Shown here one piece after another: positions 28,982 to 34,915 of a stretch of DNA of 47,927 bases (the first letter of the stretch is position 1; every line of letters starts with the position of its first letter). The position numbers and the translations under genes were made by a program. The notes beneath the pieces were generated by a model, which was not told the origin of the DNA, did not search any database, and saw only the letters and a list, made by a program, of their open reading frames with translations. This stretch comes from a virus, in the IMG/VR virus record IMGVR_UViG_3300030389_000544, positions 1 through 47,927 of that record. The stretch is one strand, 5' to 3'.

Positions 28982-29258
28982 TCTTGCCATCTTTTGCCTC
29001 AATTGCTAATGCCGCATATCCAATAATATCAATCATATTATCATCGACCTTTGGATTTTGACTGTTTCTGATTTGCTTAATACCAATCATAGCTCTATAT
29101 ACATCATGAATATCAAGCGGTTCTTTTAACTTTTTTCTTAATAATATATTCCATATTTGAGCTATATATGTATGCGTTTCTGTAGCATCACCATGTGCTT
29201 TTGCTCTAGGTCCGTTTATAATTAAGTCAACTTTTTTTAACGCTTCACTACGCTGCAT
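28971..29258 (-). CDS. DUF6378-like phage protein
   Basis: 95 residues: RSEALKKVDLIINGPRAKAH, GDATETHTYIAQIWNILLRK, VYRAMIGIKQIRNSQNPKVD and MIDIIGYAALAIEAKD. The closing 'DDxxDxxGYxALA' and the 'KxxRxxxxPKxDxxxD' layout match a small phage family (DUF6378-like) common in replication regions; biochemical role not known. Overlaps the helicase stop by 11 bases. Confidence 0.75.
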   Translation of the reverse strand: MQRSEALKKVDLIINGPRAKAHGDATETHTYIAQIWNILLRKKLKEPLDIHDVYRAMIGIKQIRNSQNPKVDDNMIDIIGYAALAIEAKDGKNVN

Positions 29259-30930
29259 TATTATCTCCTTCGTAATAACTTAAAATTTTGTCATCAATTT
29301 CTTTTTTATTCCACAAATAATTTAACCAACAAGCAGCTTTGTACTTATTCCAACTAAAATCCATAGGTCTAATAAAGACATTATGTCGTGCTAGAGCATC
29401 TTTTTGTTTAAATGTTACCGCTTGATTTAGCCATCTTTTACCTTTCCTGGCACCATCACTATCCTCAATGCCTCTTAGAAAGTCGTCAGCGGCTGCAATT
29501 GCTTGTTCCTTTGTGCCAACACTAATGATTCGTAACCTACCTCTATCACGCTTTACAACGCATACAGATATATTATCTAAGTGTGCGACCAGGCCAAAAC
29601 CATTAAATCCACTTGCCATCATACATCTACCATTCTCAAAAAGATCTAACCATCTAAATGGAGATCTGTCTATTAAATCTACCTCTGTCATAGTAAAGTT
29701 TTCAAGTGCTTCTTTATTATCAGCACCAAACTCATGGCCACAAATAGGACACTCACGACTTGATAATGGTATTTCTGATTGACACTCTGGACATACTTTT
29801 AGCGGTGTTGCTCCTTGTTTTGTTTGTTGATCTCCGTCTAAATCAACGCCCTCATCTAAAGAGCCGTGTGTCAAAACACTGGTGCCAAAATCTAGCACAA
29901 CACAATCTTTCTTAATAAGTCCTGGATATTCTTCTTGGCTAATTGTTCGCAATCCACGACCAATCATTTGCACCATCGTAGATTTGTATGAGCATGGTCT
30001 TGTCAATACAATGCAACTTATTGGTGGTGCATCAAAACCCTCGGTAAGGACTGCTACATTAACAACAACCTGAACATCTCCACGCTCTAAATCTTTAAGT
30101 ATTTGCATTCTTTCTTGTGATGGTGTGTCGCCAGTAACTATTTCAGCTCTTATATTGGCTCTTCTAAACTCATCACACACATCTTGTGCATGAACTATAG
30201 TGCTACAAAAAACTACAGTTTTTCTATGACCAGCTTTATCTTGCCACTCCTCAACAATTCTTTTGTTGATAGCTCTTTTATTCATAATTCTTTCGACTTC
30301 TGACATATCGAAGTCTGTTACTGTTTTGCGAACATTCGCTAAATCTTTTTGTACGCCTACATCAATGACAAATGTTTTTGGCGGCACCAAAAATCCCTCT
30401 CTAATCAAAGTGCTAATCTCAATCTGATGTGAGCAATTAGTAAATACTTTGTTTAAACCTTTTCTATCTCCACGATTAGGTGTTGCAGTAAAACCCACGA
30501 TCTCTACAGAATTGTTCGCTTGTCTGACCTTATCAATGATACGCATATAAGTATCAGCTACTGCATGATGACTTTCATCAACCACAACTAAATCAAAGTG
30601 GTTGATGTTATTTAGATTGTTCTCTCTTGATAATGTCTGCACCATGCTAAAAATGATATTACCTGACCAGTCTTTTTCTGATCCATCTACAATACTAGTT
30701 GTAATGTTAGGATTAACCTTAGAAAACTTAGTTCTATTCTGTCTTACTAATTCATCTCTATGTTGCAGAATAAGAACCTTGTTACCTATCTTGAATCTTT
30801 TGCCTACTAAGGCCGATAACATAATTGTTTTGCCTGCCCCTGTGGGTGCAACTACAATTGTGTTCTTATGTTTGTCTAAAGCAGTCGAGGCATCGTCTAC
30901 TGCTATCTTTTGGTATTGTCTTAAAATCAT
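29248..30930 (-). CDS. SF2 DEAD/DEAH-box helicase with zinc ribbon
   Basis: 560 residues. Motif I APTGAGKT at 28-35, motif II DESHH near 118, motif III GFTATPNR near 147, and the second RecA lobe with TVVFCSTIVHAQDV, VNVAVLTEGFDAPP and QMIGRGLRT (motif VI). A zinc ribbon CPECQSEIPLSSRECPICGH follows near 384-404. The C-terminal 150 residues are novel-looking. Probable DNA helicase/branch migration in replication or recombination, as with UvsW-type phage enzymes. Confidence 0.92.
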   Translation of the reverse strand: MILRQYQKIAVDDASTALDKHKNTIVVAPTGAGKTIMLSALVGKRFKIGNKVLILQHRDELVRQNRTKFSKVNPNITTSIVDGSEKDWSGNIIFSMVQTLSRENNLNNINHFDLVVVDESHHAVADTYMRIIDKVRQANNSVEIVGFTATPNRGDRKGLNKVFTNCSHQIEISTLIREGFLVPPKTFVIDVGVQKDLANVRKTVTDFDMSEVERIMNKRAINKRIVEEWQDKAGHRKTVVFCSTIVHAQDVCDEFRRANIRAEIVTGDTPSQERMQILKDLERGDVQVVVNVAVLTEGFDAPPISCIVLTRPCSYKSTMVQMIGRGLRTISQEEYPGLIKKDCVVLDFGTSVLTHGSLDEGVDLDGDQQTKQGATPLKVCPECQSEIPLSSRECPICGHEFGADNKEALENFTMTEVDLIDRSPFRWLDLFENGRCMMASGFNGFGLVAHLDNISVCVVKRDRGRLRIISVGTKEQAIAAADDFLRGIEDSDGARKGKRWLNQAVTFKQKDALARHNVFIRPMDFSWNKYKAACWLNYLWNKKEIDDKILSYYEGDNNAA

Positions 30931-30949
30931 GTTTGCTTCCTAGTTTAAT

Positions 30950-31017
30950 GGGTAGCTTTGCGGTATCGGTGCTACCCAAACCGACTCTAGCAGACTAAGA
31001 AGGAGTCTTACCGCTAG
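30950..31017 (-). promoter_or_regulatory. Structured leader before helicase gene
   Basis: The 100-base gap between the SSB-like gene and the helicase holds two hairpins: GGGTAGC (30950-30956) / GCTACCC (30971-30977), and CTAGC (30987-30991) / GCTAG (31013-31017) around AGACT (30992-30996) / AGTCT (31004-31008) with a 7-base loop. No T-run follows either on the minus strand. It is probably an RNA processing or attenuation element inside the operon. Confidence 0.55.
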
Positions 31018-31030
31018 AACCTAGAACCAC

Positions 31031-31633
31031 TTAGTTGTTTTGAGCCCAGGGTGCAGGCTTAAAACCACCCCCTTGAGGTGGTGTGCCACCCCCTTGCGGA
31101 GTTGTTGGTGGTGTATTACTTCCGCCGTTACCAATATAACCATTTTCGCCAACACATAATGTGCCAACTAATTTATTCTTATCTTGATAACCATTGGTGC
31201 CTTTTTCAATACCAATCTTAGCACAAAACTCCATGCCATCCATGACCTCAAGACCGCTGATATTTCTAATCTTCATGGCCTCTGGCGAGATGTCGGACTT
31301 TGATAAACCCTTGGCACTATCAACAATATCCTTAATAGTTTGCAAGCCAATCTCTTTGGTATAAAAAACTCCAGTATCTGGATTTACTTTACCACCATCA
31401 AGCATAATATTTTGCCAAAACTTACGTCTTTCAAATTGACCAGCACAAACTGTAAATTCGCACTCGATCCATTTAGTTCTGCCATTAGTTTTAAACATTG
31501 GCTCTTGCGAGTATTCAGTTAGAACCTCACCACCTCTTTTAAGATTTACAATAACACGAGCTACTGTTCCTGCTGGAATAAGCTCAAAATCACCCCCACC
31601 GCCACTTGACGATACATTACTAAAATCAATCAT
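31031..31633 (-). CDS. Single-stranded-DNA-binding-like protein
   Basis: 200 residues. An OB-like beta region spans about 15-160 (FELIPAGTVARVIVNLKRGG, TKWIECEFTVCAGQFERRKF, GMEFCAKIGIEKGTNGYQDK) and a disordered Gly/Pro-rich tail (TPPTTPQGGGTPPQGGGFKP) follows, ending APWAQNN. Layout and neighbourhood with the Sak4-like ATPase match phage SSB genes. It should protect ssDNA during replication and annealing. Confidence 0.78.
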   Translation of the reverse strand: MIDFSNVSSSGGGGDFELIPAGTVARVIVNLKRGGEVLTEYSQEPMFKTNGRTKWIECEFTVCAGQFERRKFWQNIMLDGGKVNPDTGVFYTKEIGLQTIKDIVDSAKGLSKSDISPEAMKIRNISGLEVMDGMEFCAKIGIEKGTNGYQDKNKLVGTLCVGENGYIGNGGSNTPPTTPQGGGTPPQGGGFKPAPWAQNN

Positions 31634-32488
31634 TTATTTACTCCCTTCGCTAGAATTAGGTGATGCAAACTCTAATTTTTTAGATACATCACGACCACTG
31701 ATTTTTGTTAATAATTTGCCTAAATGAGGTTCTTCAAGAATCTCAAGTTGACCTGACCTATCCTTTGCAGGATAACCCCACTGATTTAGTGTTTGACAAA
31801 CAAATGCCCTATATGGCGGATGCTCGTCACCACCTGGCATGACTGCCATAGTAATAACTTCGTCAACAATGCCAGGTAGTTCACGGCCAGTCTTTGAACC
31901 CTCAATCTGAAGTTCATAATTGACCCTACCATACTCGTCTACTTTCTCATCGAGAATGCCAACAAAGATTACATTCTTAGATCTGATATGCTGAAGTTGC
32001 GTTAACCAACCCATCATCTCACGACCTTGCATACCATAGACCGCTCTTGTGTCTACTTTACCAGTTCTATCCGATTTATTATCTGGATGACCATAGCAAT
32101 GCTGAAAACAAAGTCTGCCTGCAACTGTAATACTATCAACAAAAATAGAATCATATTTCTTCATGATTTCCATTTGATCTCCATACATTTGTGACACTCT
32201 TTGAAACTCAATATTACTATAAGGTTGATCTGGTGTTAATGCTGGATTAGGACCGCCAAGAAAACAAGCAAAATCTCTGCACTCTTCCCAAGTTTTAGGT
32301 CTGATTACATCAATAGGCCAGTTTTCAATGGCAGCATCTCCTGCCTCTAAGTCCATAAATAATGTTGTATCTGGATCAAGAGTGCGAGCAAGAGTTGTCT
32401 TACCCACACCACTTGAACCACAAATAACAATTTTATGACCACGTTTTTCTTTTAATCGCTCTTCGGCTGAAATAATTTTTAAAGCCAT
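31634..32488 (-). CDS. RecA-fold ATPase, Sak4-like
   Basis: 284 residues. Walker A GSSGVGKT at 24-31, TLFMDLEAGDAAIENWPIDV near 42-61, Walker B-like YDSIFVDSITVAGRL near 113-127, then VIFVGILDEKVDEYGRVNYE near 185-205 and ELPGIVDEVITMAVMPGG. This is the RecA-core single-domain pattern of Sak4/AAA_24 phage annealing ATPases, which act with SSB in homologous recombination. One base from the SSB gene. Confidence 0.85.
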   Translation of the reverse strand: MALKIISAEERLKEKRGHKIVICGSSGVGKTTLARTLDPDTTLFMDLEAGDAAIENWPIDVIRPKTWEECRDFACFLGGPNPALTPDQPYSNIEFQRVSQMYGDQMEIMKKYDSIFVDSITVAGRLCFQHCYGHPDNKSDRTGKVDTRAVYGMQGREMMGWLTQLQHIRSKNVIFVGILDEKVDEYGRVNYELQIEGSKTGRELPGIVDEVITMAVMPGGDEHPPYRAFVCQTLNQWGYPAKDRSGQLEILEEPHLGKLLTKISGRDVSKKLEFASPNSSEGSK

Positions 32489-32914
32489 TTAACCCTCCGT
32501 AATATCAATAGATGTGCTCATTAGCTGAACAGTTCTATGCTTTTGCAACTTATCTTTGATTGCAGGCGGAGCACTATTGTACTTTCGCTCATCAACACCA
32601 TAAGTAATCTTAGCATAGTGCTTGGCATCATCTTCTGATAGATCGTTCATAAATGTTTGAACTAGTCCATCTTGATCCCAAGTAACTTTTTGCCTTAGAG
32701 AAACTTTTACTTTGAAACCACCCTCGTTTAGGGTTGTTGATCCATAGTCTTTGTTCTCGTTGTTTAACTTTTCTCTGGCATAATTACCAAATCTAAGCTC
32801 AAGCTGTTTATTCATATCAGCTTGTTTGTTTTTGATATGCTCTAATTGCTGCTTCAAATCCTCTCGATATCTGAAGACATCAGCAATGGGCATAGTTTGA
32901 AAATCTAAGTCCAT
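32489..32914 (-). CDS. Conserved phage protein, first gene of replication operon
   Basis: 141 residues: a coiled coil YREDLKQQLEHIKNKQADMN then FGNYAREKLNNENKDYGSTT and a middle beta part FKVKVSLRQKVTWDQDGLV, ending MSTSIDITEG. Proteins of this outline precede Sak4-like genes in phages; the function is unknown, with exonuclease cofactor or regulator possible. Good AAGGAG site, promoter at 32954-32982. Confidence 0.7.
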   Translation of the reverse strand: MDLDFQTMPIADVFRYREDLKQQLEHIKNKQADMNKQLELRFGNYAREKLNNENKDYGSTTLNEGGFKVKVSLRQKVTWDQDGLVQTFMNDLSEDDAKHYAKITYGVDERKYNSAPPAIKDKLQKHRTVQLMSTSIDITEG

Positions 32915-32953
32915 AATAACTCCTTCTTTTTAAATTAAGCACTAGATACCTAC

Positions 32954-32982
32954 AAAATAGGCATACATAACCTGAATGTCAA
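32954..32982 (-). promoter_or_regulatory. Main replication-operon promoter with dyad operator
   Basis: Minus strand TTGACA, 17-base spacer, TATTTT. Spacer dyad GGCATACATAACC (plus 32960-32972). It should drive the whole operon 32914 to 25282, as no other promoter was found inside it. Confidence 0.8.
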
Positions 32983-33006
32983 CAATATTTATTATTTTTT
33001 TTTATC

Positions 33007-33036
33007 TTGACATTTTTTTAACTATAATTACATACT
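33007..33036 (+). promoter_or_regulatory. Plus-strand promoter for 33075-33907
   Basis: TTGACA (33007-33012), 18-base spacer, CATACT (33031-33036). Divergent from the replication promoter and without the dyad. Confidence 0.5.
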
Positions 33037-33074
33037 TTAAATAGTTTTAGTTATTTTTACATACGGAGGATAAA

Positions 33075-33506
33075 TTGAGTAAATTTTTTAGAAAACCAAA
33101 AATACGAAAGCACTTGGTTGAAAAGCCAATAGAAACCTGGTCATCCATTTCTAGGAGGATTCTAGAAGAAGCTGAAAATGGTGTGATTACCATATCTGAA
33201 GCTCATCAAAAATTGCATAATAATTTTGAGCATAAATTTGCAGATCCAGATGGTAATTATATGGAACCCATATATGAACTTGAAGAATTAGAGGAAAAAA
33301 ATAAATTTAAATCTCTAAATGTTCATGGGAATGTTTATGCAGATTTTGTTAAAATTGCAAAAGAAGATAACAGATCAATCGCATCTACTGTTGCATTAAT
33401 GACTAAGGATTATCGTTATGCGAGAAGAGAAAAGCGTGAGGTCAATAAGCAATTAGAAGAATTGCGTAATTTAGAAATGAAAAAAGTATTTGGAGAAGAT
33501 AAATGA
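33075..33506 (+). CDS. Ribbon-helix-helix-like protein, TTG start
   Basis: 143 residues. The TTG at 33075 is used because CGGAGG lies eight bases upstream and no ATG is close. The C-terminal part NVHGNVYADFVKIAKEDNRS, IASTVALMTKDYRYARREKR resembles a CopG/Arc-type RHH (strand, two helices), preceded by an N-terminal helical region. RHH proteins bind palindromic or tandem DNA, so this is a possible regulator. It is on the opposite strand to the replication operon. Confidence 0.72.
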   Translation: MSKFFRKPKIRKHLVEKPIETWSSISRRILEEAENGVITISEAHQKLHNNFEHKFADPDGNYMEPIYELEELEEKNKFKSLNVHGNVYADFVKIAKEDNRSIASTVALMTKDYRYARREKREVNKQLEELRNLEMKKVFGEDK

Positions 33507-33907
33507 GAGATGATAGTCAATCAGGACCTAAAGAATTAAGTCACGTTGTAACTTGTTACAATTGTCAAAGAGAAGCTAGGCCTCAAACTAAAACTTTTTA
33601 TGGCACTAAACCTAATGAGAGATATACTGGAAATTTGCCAGTGAAAAAAGAAGTGCCAAGAAAAGGGTCAGACGATAAAATCTATTACGAAACGGAGTGT
33701 TTTACTCATAAGTTCGTTATGAAATTTGGTAACTTTTGTTCAGTTAAGTGTGGGCTCATTTGGGCTAATAATGAAATAGAAAAAAGAAGGAACTATAGAA
33801 ATGGTCCTGGCAGTTCTTTAAATAAAGAAAATATGTCAAGACTAGAGATTATGAAACGTGAGTTAGAAAAAAAATTTAATAAAGGAAATGATAAAAATAA
33901 GCGTTAA
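33503..33907 (+). CDS. Cys-rich protein, FCS-like zinc finger
   Basis: 134 residues. CYNCQREARPQTKTFYGTKP near 17-36 and a second pair in FGNFCSVKCGLIWANNEIE near 76-94 suggest zinc binding. The rest is basic and hydrophilic. Overlaps the upstream stop as ATGA; ends adjacent to a convergent gene stop. Unknown function. Confidence 0.7.
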   Translation: MRDDSQSGPKELSHVVTCYNCQREARPQTKTFYGTKPNERYTGNLPVKKEVPRKGSDDKIYYETECFTHKFVMKFGNFCSVKCGLIWANNEIEKRRNYRNGPGSSLNKENMSRLEIMKRELEKKFNKGNDKNKR

Positions 33908-34288
33908 TTAACTTTTGTTTTTATAGGAGAGATGAATGTCTATACCATGTATAGCTTTCATCATCTTCTTTTTTAATTTAAATTCTGGTGTAAGTATGCC
34001 TTTTGCATCTTCAACAACCAGTTTTGAAAGTCCATCTTCTTCTTCAAGTAAATATCTAAAATCTGCTATATAATCACAAATTTTAACATCATTAATACTT
34101 AGTTCATATTTAATTTGTCGCTCTAATTGCGTAACAATACCAGCTCTTTCCATAGCTTTGAGTTGACCCCAACGCTCTGCTTCCCATCTACTATCAAACT
34201 TTAGCCCCATAGCTATAGTTTTTTTTGCAAAATACTTATTGTTGCTTGTTCTGTTTTTTTTGGGTATAAATGGGTATTTATGAGTCAT
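33908..34288 (-). CDS. DUF1064-type PD-(D/E)XK nuclease
   Basis: 126 residues. KYFAKKTIAMGLKFDSRWEA near 18-37 and ERQIKYELSINDVKICDYIA with DFRY near 76-79, VEDAKG near 92-97 and FKLKKKMMKAI. The Glu36, Asp76, Glu93/Asp94-x-Lys96 pattern is that of DUF1064 (PD-(D/E)XK) phage enzymes, thought to cut branched or junction DNA. It lies at the end of the late operon direction, convergent with the plus-strand block. Confidence 0.82.
   Translation of the reverse strand: MTHKYPFIPKKNRTSNNKYFAKKTIAMGLKFDSRWEAERWGQLKAMERAGIVTQLERQIKYELSINDVKICDYIADFRYLLEEEDGLSKLVVEDAKGILTPEFKLKKKMMKAIHGIDIHLSYKNKS
34242..34270 (+). promoter_or_regulatory. Plus-strand promoter for 34301-34495
   Basis: TTGCTT (34242-34247), 17-base spacer, TATAAA (34265-34270). 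It is located within the 5' end of the opposite-strand nuclease gene. Confidence 0.6.
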
Positions 34289-34300
34289 GGAGGTAGTATA

Positions 34301-34495
34301 ATGACAGATACATCAAAATTCAAGTCAATAGGTGTTGATATAGAAACTTACAACAAACTAAAAATAATTTGTGATCAAGAAAGAAGAAACATACGCTTGC
34401 AGGTAGGTTTGTTAGTAGACAAAGAATGTGAAAGACTTGGTATTAATAATAATAAAGTATTAGGTTTAGGTGGACTCAATCGCTCTCATTCTTGA
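34301..34495 (+). CDS. Ribbon-helix-helix-like small regulator
   Basis: 64 residues from the ATG at 34301 with GGAGG nine bases before it. FKSIGVDIETYNKLKIICDQ, ERRNIRLQVGLLVDKECERL is a strand plus two helices of RHH type (compare CopG). Its 3' end overlaps the lysozyme gene by 30 bases on the other strand. Candidate DNA-binding protein for the island palindromes or dyads. Confidence 0.68.
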   Translation: MTDTSKFKSIGVDIETYNKLKIICDQERRNIRLQVGLLVDKECERLGINNNKVLGLGGLNRSHS

Positions 34496-34915
34496 AATGA
34501 GACGATTTGCTCTATTTGTGACTTGCTTATGCCACCTGGAATCTTCCATTTGAACTGCACACTCATTCCAATCTTTGTTCGCTATTGCAGCACGAAACTT
34601 TTTAAAACCACTTAATCTGGGCCTGCCCATATTAAACATCATATTCGCACAGATTTTTTGTACTTCATCTGGTAAATCATCAAAGTTTTCAAACAATTCT
34701 TTGCACTCTGATATTGTTACTTCAATATCTTTTGCAAATAGCTCATTAACTCTTTCCTCAGATACTTCTGTGCCTACAGGTTTTCCATGTTCCTCATCCC
34801 ACTCAGTTATGAGGTGGCCAATTCCTAGCGTAGGTAGGTTGAGGTGGTCGAGGTACACGGACATTACTTTGCCCTCATCAGTTGCTATTTCTTCTCTTAA
34901 CTCGTCTATGTTCAT
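34466..34915 (-). CDS. Endolysin, T4-type lysozyme (GH24)
   Basis: 149 residues. The catalytic layout of GH24 is present: Glu14 (TDEGKV), Asp23 (VYLDHLN) and Thr29 (LPTLGIGHL), spaced as in T4 lysozyme (Glu11, Asp20, Thr26). NMMFNMGRPRLSGFKKFRAA and WHKQVTNRANRLISRMR complete the fold. Soluble with no signal peptide, so it needs the holin (9448-9843) for access to peptidoglycan. Overlaps the upstream gene stop as ATGA. Confidence 0.92.
   Translation of the reverse strand: MNIDELREEIATDEGKVMSVYLDHLNLPTLGIGHLITEWDEEHGKPVGTEVSEERVNELFAKDIEVTISECKELFENFDDLPDEVQKICANMMFNMGRPRLSGFKKFRAAIANKDWNECAVQMEDSRWHKQVTNRANRLISRMRAIEST

Noticed and set aside
30987-31017. tRNA or tRNA-like anticodon arm
   Set aside because: The 7-base loop lacks the conserved T at position 33 and no acceptor or T arm could be built.
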